A DNA stretch of 64,000 bases from Magnolia sinica (GCF_029962835.1 NC_080577.1:31292501-31356500); one strand, 5' to 3'; shown: positions 40,761-53,263, counted from the first letter of the stretch. The notes: generated by a model not told the origin, from the letters alone. A program made the numbers and translations.

Positions 40761-41070
40761 ACCACTCGCAGGCTTGCACAACGTATTTCACGTATCGATG
40801 CTGAAGAAGTATGTTCCTAATCCTACTCATATTATCAAATGGGAGCAGGTGCAGCTAAGTGAAGACGCTACCTATGTACTGTGACCAACACGGATTTTTG
40901 ATAAGAAGGAATAGGTGTTATGCAGTAAAGTTATCCCACTTGTGAAAGTATTATGGACGCACCACACTGAGGAAGAAGCTACTTAGGAAACGAAAGCTGA
41001 AGTCTATAAGAACTATACTTAGATCCTCGAGGAGAACGAGAAGGTACTAATTTCAAGGATAAAATTTTTC
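40761..41070 (+). pseudogene. Chromodomain-like tail of Tekay-like integrase
   Basis: After 'LHNVFHVSMLKKYVPNP' the broken frame carries 'VIPLVKVLW' and 'EEAT' followed by a stop where the family has Trp. This is the layout of the C-terminal chromodomain of Tekay/Del elements, which targets insertion to heterochromatin. Stops at 40882, 40912, 40984 and 41020 disrupt it. Confidence 0.72.
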
Positions 41071-41086
41071 TTTAAGGGGGGAAGAT
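41071..41086 (+). promoter_or_regulatory. Tekay-like polypurine tract
   Basis: 'tttaaggggggaagat' immediately upstream of the 3' LTR, the expected plus-strand primer. Confidence 0.85.
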
Positions 41087-44013
41087 TGTAACGTCTCGAA
41101 AAAATTCGTACAAAGGCCCGAGGACCACCTCAGGTAGAAATCCCTAAGGACCGTATTCTGTAGGAATTAGATGAAAATTAATTCAATATTGAACTAAATA
41201 ATCAATGGATTTAGCTTGAACCACTATTAATACAAATGACAAGACTTAAAACTATCAAAATCAATGACTTAACACTACTTAAAAACCTAGGAGAAATCAT
41301 AAAAGCCAGTTGCTCTCGGGACAACATTGAAACTCCGTATCGGATCTGGACCGTACGTCGAAAGTCTGATGACCGTGAAACTATAGGGTTATGACCGCCT
41401 TATTGGGCTTGAAAACCTTCATGGGAATCAATCCAAAATAGTATTTAGAAACGTACAACTTGAGCCTTGAGCGAAGTGTGTGAGAAACGAGAATATCTTT
41501 AGAAAATGAACCCAAACTTAAGTGAATTGGACCATTCTCTTACGGGTGAAATTGAAGACTTCGGACCGTTAGATTTTGATTGAACTTCACCCATGGATCA
41601 GGGAAATTTTCCTGCACCTATCGGTATACTTGTGGCCCTAATCGAGGAACGACCATTGATCTGATACAGGTCTTCACGGCCGATTAGTTTGTCAGATCGC
41701 ACCATAAACATAGTCCTGGCATAGATCCATTATCAGGAAACTTGTCCTATGACTTAGGTGAGTAATGGACCTTCTTAAGGGCCCTGTTTATCAAAAACAG
41801 GCACCCTTTGGTTATAAACTAAGTATACCATGGCCTTGGGGCCATTGACATCACTTTTGGGCCTATATAATGCCCTTAAACCACCCCTCTCTCATTCCAT
41901 ACGAATTTCTCTAACACTAGGAGAGAGAAGAGAGAAAAGAGGAGAAAAGAGTGAGGAGAAGAGAGAGAGAGATAGGGAGATTGTTGCTGGGATTCACTCC
42001 CACTACTCCACGGGCTGAATCACCTCTCCCGTTTCACTACACCATCGTTTCCAACTACGAATTGGGTAAAAAATCCTAACCCTAATCTTGTTTTAGAAAT
42101 CCAGATAGAGTAATCAGTGAAATAGCTAACCTATTTCATGTCTAAGTACTTGTTGTTTCGTTTTCGAGAACATAGGATTCGAACCACGTCCGAATCAAGT
42201 ATTCTGACGAAAGGTGTGGACTATAAACGTTTAGGTTATGGTTTTCAAGTCTCTCAATGGCAGTTAATGGTTTATGTCTAACTTGATTGCTGCCATATGA
42301 TCTTAGTTATGATGTTGTTTGATAAACGATACATATGTGAACTATGTAAATATAAAATGCATTCTATGTGTTTGTTGAAATGTTTGAATGAATGCGAAAT
42401 CCTAATTCGTGCTTGTCATGGTTCCTAATCTTAGATCCATGTGTGTTATATGTTTTATGACTGATGTTGTGTAATGAATCATTATAATTCATGTCGTAAC
42501 TAATTTAGTCTATGTACTTAGTAACGTATAGTCTAAGTGTTTGATAAAATGTCTGAATAAGAAATGGTTGATGATTTGTATTTATTAAGAGTATTGAGAT
42601 GGGATTCTCAATTACCTTATCTATGTGTATAACTTCGTTCATGTAATTATAATTCCAATTATGCAATTTATGGATGAAATACGAACATTTGGTAACATGT
42701 TCAATGTGTTTGACAAAATGCGTAAATGGAAATTATATTTGAATTATTTGTTAAATGTTGTTATGATTATCACATGTGTCTGCTTATTGCACTTGAGTAA
42801 GATTGGGTCCATACCCTGGTCCAGGCAATCAGTGACAATTCCTGTTTGAGGGCGGAATTAGTCTCACCACATTTGATACGTTCGGTGAATCTGAGCCGTA
42901 CGACGATTGTCAACAGTGTTTAGGCCAGGTGGAGTGATTATGCGCTCCATGTCGATTAATTCAGTATGCGCTCGTACCAATTAAACTTATCCAACAAAAT
43001 TGATTGGCCTATTGTGTGTTTACCATGTATGGACATCACTGCTTGAATTTAAGGTACCAATTACCAATGTAAATGTCCGTTTTAACCATGGTACCTTGAT
43101 CCGCTAAGACTCATGAGCCGGGCATAATGGTATGTGATACCATGGCCGAGCTGTCGGCCTACGATGGGATGACGAGCCTCCCTGTAGTGACCAGTGAGTA
43201 ACCCAAACTCGTGAGCCAAATACGGTGATATGAGACACTATATTCGAGCTATCGGCCTGCGCTAAGGTGACGAGCCTCCCCATAGTGACCTCGAGTATAA
43301 ACTCTCGAACTTACCCATCCATTGCTTTACATTAATGGGTGATGTCGTACAACTTGCCTATCGTATGTGGCTAACTAGGATTGACGACCCTAGATGGATC
43401 CTTTGTTTGGGTAAATGACTTAAAGGGAGGTACCTTAACTTCCCAAACCTACTGTATGAATAAGCCTAATTAAGTACTCGGCTAACACAGTCATGCACTA
43501 TATTGCATATGACCTTTGTAGAGGAAGGGCACGATGAGGAAGTTTGTCATGCACGAATGACTAAGGTTGTCGCTTGTGAAGGAGCTTTGTGTGAGTACAT
43601 GTATCATACTGCACTTCATTCTTACATTAACCAGAGTATTTAGAAAGTGATTATTGTATTGCTTTATCATTACTGCTTGATTGAATTGATGACTGTTAAC
43701 CTTTGCTTATAGTACCAATGAGTTGATCACTCACTCCCACTCTGGGATGGTGTTTTAAAATACCAACCAGACTCTATTGTAGATGCAGGTGATGGCGAGT
43801 TTATACATCTGAAATGGACTTCTTTAACGAGGAGGAGTTCTCCTATGTACATCTATCAAGCGGGTATATGTAGACCATGCGCTGATCGACGGGATCATAG
43901 GGATTATATGAATTGGTCGGACATTCACATTTTGACATTTTATATATTTTGAAACAACACTTGTATATATTCAGCCCGGTAACAGAATCATATTTTATTC
44001 TTTGTTTTCATTT

Positions 44014-44104
<91 letters not shown>

Positions 44105-44286
44105 TCATCATAGCCTTCTCCTAGGTACTTGGGATTAGAGTGTGATACGCTGATTTAGTATAATCTCTCTCATGTTTAATACACTAATATAGACAACATT
44201 CAAACATCATTATCTATGTTGTATAAGTGATGTGCTTGATCTTAGGAGTAGAGCTTTGCTCGATCCTCGGAATCCGGGGCGTTATA
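41087..44286 (+). repeat. Tekay-like 3' LTR (3200 bp)
   Basis: Starts TGTAACGTCTCG, ends 'ggcgttata'. Aligns with 19646-22056 plus 33282-34008. It contains the TATA box at 41864-41871, the duplicated module at 43108-43300 and an AT microsatellite absent from the 5' LTR. Confidence 0.93.
44018..44102 (+). repeat. (AT)n microsatellite, about 42 units
   Basis: Uninterrupted AT repeat inside the 3' LTR. The matching position in the 5' LTR (about 33800) has none. Confidence 0.97.
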
Positions 44287-44848
44287 TCCATGCAGAATTC
44301 AACGCTGACCAAAGGAAAGAAACCAGTAAGAGGGTGTCTCCAATCTCATACAATTGCAAACTGTGACACAGGAAGCAGTCTATGTAAGCCTCAACTTGCG
44401 GCGCCCATAATAGCGGGTCTGAGAAGGATTTTAAATCCTTATGGTCGATCAAGGCTGAACAATTGTTACCACCATGGTCAACTAGGTTACTTATTAAACA
44501 CCTGCCCTCAACGCCCCACAACTCACTTGACCATTAACAAAGGGGGCAGTAAAGGTGAGGCAGCGGCAGAAGGCCCTGTATTTGATAAGGATGAACAAGC
44601 GGCTGAAGAATAAGCTGGTGACGAAGAATGGTTTGCCGAGGATCATGACGAATCCTTGGTCGTAAGGTGGTTATTGTACAATTCAAGGAAGGAGATACAC
44701 ATACAGTTACACATTATATTTCGTATACCGTATAACGTTAACGACAAGGTCTTAGATGTAATCATGGACAATGGCAATAGCGAGAACATCACCTTGAAGG
44801 TGATGATGGACAAGTTGCAGATACTTACGATAATTTTTTCACCATCGC
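44287..44848 (+). pseudogene. Gypsy gag/protease, 3' part (continues 18748-19645)
   Basis: Resumes after the Tekay-like insertion. A degenerate zinc knuckle lies at about 44460-44515 ('CYHHGQLGYLLNTC', with a middle cysteine and histidine replaced), followed by 'TCPQRPTTHLTINKGGSKGE', an acidic linker and a protease start ('VLDVIMDNGNSENI', active-site region changed). It stops at about 44848, where copia sequence of opposite orientation begins. Confidence 0.78.
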
Positions 44849-44854
44849 TTTCTA

Positions 44855-45598
44855 CTGTTTGAAGTTGGTGAAAATCTCGAATTTAGTTTTCAGAAAGTAA
44901 ACCCACACCTTTCTGGTATAGTTGTCAATAAAAATAACGAACCATGATAATTCTCCACCAGAACTTATGGGCGACAACCTTCATATATTAGAATGCACAT
45001 AATCCATAACCCCTTTACAAACATGTTTCTTATACTTAAAAAATAATTGTGACTGTTTAACATGTATACAATGCTCGCATATATTAAAATCGGTGGTTTT
45101 AAAAAACTGAAATCAAATAACGATTAGAAAGTACTTTGATGCCTCGTTCGCTCATGTGGCTTAGGTGCACATGCCTCATACGTGCAAGCGTGAAATATGC
45201 TACAGACGCTGCAACTCCACTCGATGAAATGCTTTACGATCAACCTATAAAGGTTATCATTTCTTTATGCTTTCATGACTATGAGTGCCCCCTTCGAAAC
45301 CTTAAGGACATGATCGAACCTGATAAATTTCCACCCTAATACCTCAAGTGCACCCAGAGACATCATATACTTCCTTAACTTAGGAACGTGTCTTATATCG
45401 GTCAAAATACGTTCCATGCCATCTAATATCTTGATGCACACTTATACAACACCAATCACGTTATAGACATTATCATTGCCCATAAACACCTAGCCATTAT
45501 AATTGGTGAATCAACTCATGTGAGGGATTATGTAATACGAAGCCCCCATATTTAAAATGAAATTGCGGGTTTACCGCTACACGCGAAGCTTGAAGATA
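44855..45598 (-). pseudogene. Copia integrase and pre-integrase, decayed
   Basis: On the minus strand 'SWFVIFIDNYTRKVWVYFLK' (44905-44975) is the start of the copia integrase core. To its right 'HLSHMSERGIKVL' (about 45130-45170) is the pre-integrase module, and around 45380-45560 a decayed protease-adjacent text is visible. Multiple stops. Confidence 0.8.
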
Positions 45599-47590
45599 TG
45601 TCTAATTGTCCTAGAGGGGGGTGAATAAGACTTTTCAAATTTTATTTAAGCTACTTGCATGCACTTATTTTTAACTAAGCAAGAAATAAATTCTAAATGA
45701 GAATAAGTGCATAAACATAGATTAATCAGTGAAATATATCATTCATGAATTTTGACAAACATGTTTGGTGTGGAAAATAGATAGTGTATATAATTCAACC
45801 AAACAACACAAATACCAAATTAAAACATTCACCATAATACAAACGATGATAGTGGTTCGGCTATGTGCTTATTTCACTCCCAACTGACCCACTTTCCAAG
45901 AGTGTGCCATATTTGATTTTAAATGAGGTTCACCATAAACCTTCATAACCTATATAAGGTTACCATTTTTCATATGTGGATGGCTTACACAAGGTCTTTT
46001 CAAGTCATATATAAGAACTTGAGAAGTCCTACACAAGGAAAACAACGCGTACTTTCTCGTTGGAGGCTTATGCAAGGATTTGTCAAGTTTGGAAATACAA
46101 ACTATGAAACCCAATCCAACACAAGGAAAGGTTTTCAAACACAAATGGACTCTTGTACTTACTTAGAAGTCACTGAGTCCTATTAAGCACTTGATGAAGA
46201 TCTTCTTGGATGATGAAAGATCTTCAACTCCCTTGTACCGCAACCAAGTGATGATGCTCTATTGTTGATGCCGAGGTTGATGGGTCAAGGGTTTAAGTGA
46301 ATCCTAACTAGGTATTGATGAGTCTTTAAGAACTAGTAAGGATCCTCATTGTTAACCATTCAATGATTCTTTACATACGAATTTGCCAATAAAGAAGGTT
46401 GTTAGAGCATCAATGAATGTCGGAGTTTATTGTTCAATCCAAGCTTTGAATATACTAATGATTGTCTTTAAGACAATGATTGAATGATGAACTATATGAG
46501 GAAAGAGGGCTTGAAAAGATGGGTATTTACTCTTGGTATTAACTCTCTCAAAGCTCTCTCAATAACTTACTAAATTGCTAAGAAACAACCCACATCAATA
46601 TATAGAACAAATTTCCAATGGTAAAGAATTAGACATAAAACTGTCAGTTCGATGCCATTGAAGTGTCCTGCGAGGCCATCAAACCAACTTCGATGCCATC
46701 AAAGTGTCCTTCGATGCCATTTAACTAATTTCGATGCCATCGATTTATAAAAACAAGATATTCAAATAGTTGATGGATAGTTTCTGTCGATGCCATCGAG
46801 TGTCCCTCAATGTTATTAAATGGGACCTTCAATGCCATTGAAAAAATCTGAATTTATGACCTGAGGTTGCTGGACAATTTGGAGTCCATTCTTGATGTCA
46901 TTGAGTGACCTTCGATGTCATCGAAGGGGCCCTTTGATGTCATCGAAGGATAGCTCGATGCCATAAAAAAATAAAGAATTATGTAATTTTCTTACTAGAC
47001 AGTTTGAGCACTTCTTCGATGTCATCGAAGCTTTAGTTCGATGCCATCGAACATGCTTCCGATGCCATCGGAAAAATACAGATTTTCTTTGTTTGCTTGC
47101 TAGATAGTTTGTGTTCATTTTCAACATCATCGAGGTTGTGTTTAATGCCATCAAAGAGGTCTTCGATATCATCGAACAGGCTTTGATGTGATCGGAAAAA
47201 TTCACAAAATTCAAGAATTTTTGCTGGACAAATGGACTTATATGCTCGATCCCATCAAGCTGCCTTCGATGCCATCAAAGGCACTTTGATGTCATCAAAC
47301 ATGACTATTTTTAGAGTTTAACTTTTAACTCTAACATCAACTCTCATAACTTTTTAGCATACTTAAAAATAGTTTTTCCTACATGATTTTGATTAAGTAC
47401 AGGTTTAGTTTGAGGGGTTTTGGTATAGGGTTTGGTGATGTTATGAAGCTTTCTTACCTTATCTTGAATCTGAAGCCTCCAACCCTTTGAGTCTACAATC
47501 TTGGATCTTCTTTGGGGCTCATTTGACTCTAAGAATCTAACTTCATGCTAATTAACAAACTAGGGTACTTTCACAAAATCCATTCATCAT
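45599..47590. mobile_element. 2-kb insertion inside copia fragment A
   Basis: Begins 'tgtctaattgtcctagaggg' and 'gggtgaataagac', an opening I associate with a widespread unclassified plant LTR-like repeat, and includes 'agtggttcggctatgtgc', also typical of it. Ends near 'catcatcaaactacccaaa'. It separates copia protease from zinc knuckle. It has no ORF and the target duplication could not be defined, so it is likely a solo LTR or similar. Confidence 0.55.
46640..47310. repeat. Minisatellite of palindromic 'tcgatgccatcga' words
   Basis: More than twenty spaced copies of 'cgatgccatcga' variants (cgatgtcatcga, tgatgccatcaa and so on). The core is an imperfect palindrome. Spacing is irregular, roughly 20-60 bp. 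Confidence 0.85.
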
Positions 47591-47599
47591 CAAACTACC

Positions 47600-48440
47600 C
47601 AAATTTTAATGCGGTCAGCACATCACTACTACTCGCCTCCTCACTGGATTCTGCAGCGTTGGCCTCTCTGGAAGACTCTTTGATTTCTCCTTTCTAGACT
47701 TTAGATTTTGACAATCCTTCTTCATGTGCCCTATCGTGCCCAATTCCAGCACTTCAGCTTGCCTTTGACCTTGCCCTTGGATTTTGATCTTGATCACGAA
47801 AATCCATTATCTTACTCAGAATTTCTCCCCCTCGTAACTAGTATATATATATATAGAAGAACCAAGGTCACCGCTTTTCTTTCTCGTCGCCTTTAACTGA
47901 AGAGTCAAGATAATAGTCTTAATGCTAAAGGTCGTCTTACCAGTGAATAAAGAGTCTTTGAATGATTCATACGATTCTATAAGAGAATTCAACAAAATAT
48001 ATGTTTGATCTTCATCCTTCATCGCCTTATCCACATCTAACAATTTGCAAACAAGTTTAATGAAGTTATTGATGCAGGTCTCAACATCAGCCCCCTCAGT
48101 CATCTTCAAATTGAACAAATGTAGCATTAGATACAAACGATTCTCAAGAGACTTCTTCGCATAAATGTTCTCTAACTATGCCCATGTATTAGCCAGAATC
48201 TTCTCACTCATAACACTGTGGATGATCTCATCCGTTAGACATAACTAGATTGAGATATTAGCATTTTGATCTAACTTGTTCCACTCTTCTTCTTTCATAG
48301 TTTTTAGTCACTTTTCAAGAAGTGCATCTTTCAATTCTTGCTGAACTAGAAGGCCCTTCATCTTCACATTCCATACCTCAAAGTTATTTTTCCCAGAATA
48401 CTTATCTACATTAAACTTTATGTTAGATATCATAGATACA
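47600..48440 (-). pseudogene. Copia gag, decayed
   Basis: The minus-strand frame 48136-47816 reads 'MYLMLHLFNLKMTEGADVET', 'LLNSLIESYESFKDSL', typical of copia gag. A zinc knuckle remnant 'GHMKKDCQN' lies at about 47715-47745, its first cysteines lost. The N-terminal part ('NNFEVWNVKMKGLL') is at about 48330-48400. Frameshifts and stops split the chain. Confidence 0.8.
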
Positions 48441-48469
48441 TTGTATTCAGATTCGATCTGCTTCCCAAC

Positions 48470-49035
48470 GTTAACTTTAATACCACTTGTTCAGACTTGC
48501 GGAAGCACCCAAAGAGGAATAAAACAAATTAATCACAATCGCACAAGCAAATCTAACCATAGAACAATCCTAATTTATATTTTAAAAAAAAAAAAAAATC
48601 TTTATGGGAAAAAACTACTACAAAAAGCAAGAATGCACTATAAAAAAACGATGTTCCGAGAGATGAAACCTTACTGATCAAAGCCCCAAGAAGAAAAACC
48701 CTAGCTTTTTTCTCTCCAAAACCCTCTCGAACTCTTAAGCACGTCTTAGAGAACCCCTAACCTTATCCTAATTACGATTACACCTGGTACATATACTGCC
48801 ACAATCAGAATAGGAAATAAATCGCGTGTTTATGCAATTTTGCGTATGCCTTCGATGACTTCGAAGCCACCCTTGATGCCTTGGAGTAAAAATTTCAAAA
48901 TTGTCTAGCAATCAGGTAAGATTTTTCTGAATTTTCTCGATGGGATCAAGCATCTTTCTCATCTAGGCAATGGAATCGAGTGGTCTATCGATGTCACCGA
49001 ATGACCCTATTACAAACAGTTTTAAGACATTAGAT
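48470..49035 (-). repeat. Copia 5' LTR with primer site (fragment A)
   Basis: On the minus strand 'tggtattaaagtt' near 48475-48487 is a decayed initiator-Met-type primer site. The LTR extends right to about 49035 ('cagttttaagacattagat') and aligns with 58490-59035. It contains scattered 'cgatg.catcga' words. Confidence 0.7.
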
Positions 49036-49200
49036 AACACAACTAAAGTTTATTCATATATACCAAAAGAACAAAACAAAAGAAGAATGAGCTAGGGACA
49101 ACCCAAACCCATATGTACAAAATAAGCCCCCACAGACCATAAATAAATAAGACCCGATAAAGAGATGAGCCTAACCGAGAAGTTATGTTCCACGCACGTG

Positions 49201-49651
49201 TAAGGTGGCAATCGACCGCCAAGGCTTGGGCCTCTAAACTTGGCAACTGGCTCGGGCTTGAATCTAGGCGAGGCAGGTCAGGGCCAATGATGGATGGCCT
49301 GGCCCAGCCCTTTGATCTGTCCAATCATCAAGTGGACCTACACTAGATAAGGCCGGCGGAGCCCTCTGATCTGGTCCAATCATCAAGTGGGCCAACACTA
49401 AAAATAAGAATGTAAGATTTAAAGACACTGATGAACGCTTTCTATGAACCATACGTATGACACTCATTAGGGTTGTGTTTCCACAATCCAAATTGTTACT
49501 ATGACAGGACTTCTTTGTAGTTGGAGGACACCCAAAAAACAAATTCTTTATTTGGAATATTTTCAAATGGTGGATCATTTAAATCTTTTTCCTTAACGGG
49601 CCTGCCTGACCTGGCTCGGCTTTGTACCTACTCTAGCCCGGCCCATCCCTA
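49201..49651. mobile_element. Probable hAT-like miniature element
   Basis: Left 'taaggtggcaatcgac' and right 'cggcccatcccta' resemble the 'taggggtggcaa' ends of the element at 6261-6795. Interior is 'ggcccagccc'-rich. No target duplication found. Confidence 0.45.
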
Positions 49652-49696
49652 CCTCTACACACGTGCACACACTGACGAAAGCATATCCATGCACTG

Positions 49697-50108
49697 TAGT
49701 GTACACGAGTCAAACCAAGTTGAGCTTGGAACGGCTCAACTCGGCTCAGCCACTAGCTGACCACAGCTCGAACTCGGCTTGGCTCAGTCTCTAGCTTGAT
49801 TGGCCAGCTCGGCTCGGTTCGGTCAACAGCTTGGGCCAGTTCGGGCCAAGATCGAGCCTCCACTGCATTTTCTAAAACACGTGGAGTGCACCTTCAAATT
49901 TTCATGGAATGTAAAGCAGCAGCATGGGTTTACAAGCAACATCAATATCAAAATAACTGAGTCACCGAATTGGTTTGATCCGAGTTTGATTTGGGTTGGG
50001 GTTTGATCAGAGTCAAGCTCGGGCAAGCTCGAACTCAGTTTCGAACCGAGTCGAATCAACCTTTTTTGGGCCCAGTCGAGCAAGCTAACCGGTTCGTGTA
50101 CACCCCTA
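49697..50108. mobile_element. Probable hAT-like miniature element ('GTGTACACG' ends)
   Basis: Left 'tagtgtacacgag' and right 'ttcgtgtacacccct' are inverted. The interior is built from 'ctcggctcgg' words. Same type as the nested element at 16763-17422. Confidence 0.6.
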
Positions 50109-50138
50109 ACTATATACATGAACTTGCGAGGTTGGAAA

Positions 50139-50479
50139 TAGGTGCAGTTTGGATTGGGTCAAGGTCAAACGAAATTTAAACCCGTTTTCCAAATGAGCCC
50201 AGAATCTTAGCCGAAACCCAATCCATTACCCAACCCGATCCATTCAATTGTAATTGGGTTCGGCTGGATTGTTTGGTTCAGGTTTCGGATCCAATCAGTT
50301 CACATCGTCTCGTCCAACCCATGGTCAGTTCCGGATCAAACCAAACTCAATCCACTCTCTTAAATGGACCCCATTTTCTAGACCATGCCCAACCCACTAC
50401 CGATTTGCCTTGACCCAACCTGCCTCAGAAGGAGGTTGGGCTAGTTGACCCACAGGCCGACCTGACCCTTTCCCACCTT
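50139..50479. mobile_element. Probable hAT-like miniature element, degenerate
   Basis: Left 'taggtgcagtttggattggg' and right 'gacccttt-cccacctta' are inverted and the interior is rich in 'acccaacccgac', as in 6261-6795. The ends are eroded. Confidence 0.45.
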
Positions 50480-52140
50480 ATACACTGTCATTGTTCGATG
50501 TAGGTAGTATCAAGAAATCAAGCACGTATCTTCTGTTAGAAGGAATGGTAGACCCATAAGCGCGTTTTTAGTGCTTCCTTCCCCACCCCACCATATAATA
50601 CAATGGAATATTTGAAATTTATAGGAATCTGATTATGACTCTCTTTGAATTTGGATGGCAAATAACTTCAAAATCTTCACCACAAAATCAAAAGATTTGA
50701 ATTCTTTTTCTCCTCTCTCTTTGATGTTCTCCTTGTTTACAACGAGGAATTTGGATGATGTGGATGGCCCACCTATGACATTTTTCTTTTATGTAAAAAC
50801 AACTACTTTGATACTTGAAATCATGATATTTCCATATATAAAAGGTTGGAGTCAAAGAGTCCTATCTAAGCATGACATTTTAATCTTTTAATAAAATGAT
50901 ATTGTAATCCAGAGCAATGATGCTATTACTTCTTCTTGTGGGGGCCCATGTGGCCTACCCACAATCATGGTGGACCGTTGGATGGGAGGGGTCCCCTGTG
51001 GAGTGAACATGTAGATTGGTATTGTTGATTGATCACAGCCCTCAATTAAGGGTCTGGAAAGTTGATATTGGTAACATTTTTACGTTCACCATCCAATTTT
51101 TATGCCTTAAATCGGATGGGTTCACTGTCTTAATTAAGTGTAGTTGAGATGGTGTAAGATCTATAGTGGGCCCCACGTATCCACCGGTCTATTGGTAACA
51201 TAGGTGGGACCACTTGGGTCTACGGTGGAATTTGCACTGGAACAAGGTAAGAATAATTCGTACTGGATTAATGCTCAGAAATTCCAAAAAGGAGTACTAA
51301 TGATCACGATTTGCTATAGATACCCATTTGTGTTTTGGAGTGAGTGATGGAAACGTGCGATTTTGGGTGTTTTTTTTTTTTTTTTTTTTTTAAAGTTTTT
51401 TATTCTCAGGTGGGTCATGGTCCATGTTAATAGGTCATGTGCATCAGCAAGGCATTGTTTTCAGGCCCATTTTTTGGTGATCCAAACCGTCAATCTGATG
51501 GATCCTTTGGAAGAAGGACAGTACATATGCTTTCTATAATAAAAGGCCCAAACACTGAAATTGGTCCTACAAATAGATGGTTAAGTACAAAGTGAAAAGA
51601 AAAGAAAAGAAAAAGTACAGAAAACTAACCAAATTGAATGGGAAAAGGCTTCTCAAAGAGATTGGGATAATACAGTCGCTTAGATTAATGGGCCTTCCAT
51701 CAGGCTGACGTTTGGATTACCTAAACATGGACCCCAGGACATCAGTTGCCATTGTCAATAGATGTTGCCATTGTCAATGGATGGCCGCTTCTACACATTT
51801 GAACGAAACTATCTTGGAAAAAGGTACTTGGAATTCTCCCAGAATGATAAAAAAAAACTATGGATTTGGATTTTCCTTATTTCATTTGATTTGGGTTCCA
51901 GTTTTATACAAAGATTACCTCAAACTATCATCTTGTTTGCCTTTTAGTCTTGTAAATTAATTTAATATTGGAAATTTAAATGTCTATATTTTTTTAGGAA
52001 AAGAATGAAAATTAGTTTTCAAGGCTACATCCTTTTCAAATGGGAGAAAAGTAGATTGTTTCATGGAAACTAATTTCATTTATAGGGTTTTCTACTATCC
52101 CAAATATGTAGGAAATGTATGCTTTTGTCACGTATTGAAT
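50480..52140. other. Intergenic, no gene recognised
   Basis: Contains 'gggggcccatgtggcc' near 50940 and 'gtgggccccacgtatcc' near 51170, probably worn ends of the abundant miniature family, and a T-run at 51370-51391. Short open frames lack family resemblance. Confidence 0.5.
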
Positions 52141-52717
52141 GGGAAATGATCATTGTTCGAAGTATTCCGATATTATTTGATATTATTAAAATATTTGACA
52201 ATACCAATAACACTGGTAGTGATATCATTACTACTGCTAGTATTAGAAAATTTAGGTGTTGGTGATGTATCGCTAAGTATCGTCAATGTATCGATATTAC
52301 CGATGTATCACTGATAGAGCTGGACAAGACCCCGATTTGACCTGGCAGATCTGACTCGTCCGACTCGACCCGAACAAAATGCCAGAGTTGGGCTCGAATC
52401 GAGTAGACCTAACCGGATCTGAATTCCGACCGAGTCAAGTTCAGGTTACATAGTAACCCGTAACCTGATCCGACTCGAACAAAAACTCAATTCGATCGGA
52501 TCCGAACCAATCTGAAACCTTACTCGATCCATGGTAGGGCCCACGTTCTACACTTTTCTGTAGTCCACCATAGTACTAGGCATGTTTGTTTTCAAACGGT
52601 GGTAAATATGTAATTATAACTTATTCCCATTGTTTGAAAGAAAGGAAACGCAGAGATAATTACACCTCAATTTTCGGAATTTACTTTTTTGAAAAAATGG
52701 GTGAAAACGAGTGAAAG

Positions 52718-53157
52718 AAATTTGTGGGTCCCACCATGATGTATGTGATCAATCCATGCCGTCTATCTATTTTATAAGATCATTTAGGGCTTGTGCCAAA
52801 AAATTAGACAGATTATAAGCTCAAGTAGACCACACCGCAAGAAACAAGGGGATATTGCCGTCCATTGTTGAAATGTGAAGCCATCCGTGGATCCCACACT
52901 AATGTGTATCTGTGATTCAACCTGTTCATATGATTACACAGACATAGATTAAGAGGAAAAAAAATATCAGCTTGACACAAAACTCCTATGGCCCATAAGA
53001 ATTTTTCAACGGTGGGTGTTTAATCCCCTGTTTCTTGTGTTGTGGTCCACTTGCACTTTGGATTTGACTCTATTTTTGGTTCATGCCCTAAAATGAGCTA
53101 TTAAAATGAATGGATGGTTTGGATCATACACATATCATGGTGGGCCCGACAAAATTT
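52718..53157. mobile_element. Abundant-family miniature element, copy 1 of 3
   Basis: Left 'aaatttgtgggtcccaccat' and right 'atggtgggcccgacaaaatt' are inverted. Internal words 'ctcaagtagaccacaccgca', 'catccgtggatcccac', 'acagacatagatt', 'ttgtggtccacttgcac' define the family. Confidence 0.82.
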
Positions 53158-53219
53158 TAAACTTTTTCCTTGATATTAGTGTAAGTCAAATCAAAGGTCA
53201 CTGGATGTGGGCGGCTGGC

Positions 53220-53220
<1 letters not shown>

Positions 53221-53262
<42 letters not shown>
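53221..53262 (+). repeat. (TA)n microsatellite
   Basis: About 20 TA units between copies 1 and 2 of the miniature family. Confidence 0.96.

Positions 53263-53263
<1 letters not shown>

Larger units (their letters stand above)
19646..44286 (+). mobile_element. Tekay/Del-like chromovirus LTR retrotransposon (contains nested Athila-like element)
   Basis: Long terminal repeats start TGTAAC and end TTACA/TTATA. They are flanked by 'cccat' (19641-19645) and 'tccat' (44287-44291), a 5-bp duplication with one mismatch, inside the gag of an older gypsy element. Order: 5' LTR (split), primer site, accessory ORF, gag, protease, RT, RNase H, integrase, chromodomain, polypurine tract, 3' LTR. Integrase after RT and a C-terminal chromodomain-like tail place it in the chromoviruses; the sequence flavour is Tekay/Del. 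All ORFs are broken. Without the nested element it is about 13.4 kb. Confidence 0.88.
44849..49035 (-). mobile_element. Ty1/copia fragment A: 5' LTR, gag, protease, integrase (minus strand)
   Basis: Order read on the minus strand from right to left: LTR, primer site, gag, zinc knuckle, [2-kb insertion], protease region, pre-integrase and integrase. This is the copia order (integrase before RT). RT and RNase H are missing because the fragment ends against the gypsy gag at about 44848. All frames are broken. Confidence 0.82.

Noticed and set aside
43913-44113. Open frame of repeated Tyr-Ile
   Set aside because: It is only the translation of the (AT)n microsatellite.
46640-47310. Regularly recurring palindromic words considered as a CRISPR-like array
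   Set aside because: Spacing is irregular, the words are only about 12 bp and degenerate, and the context is a plant transposon.
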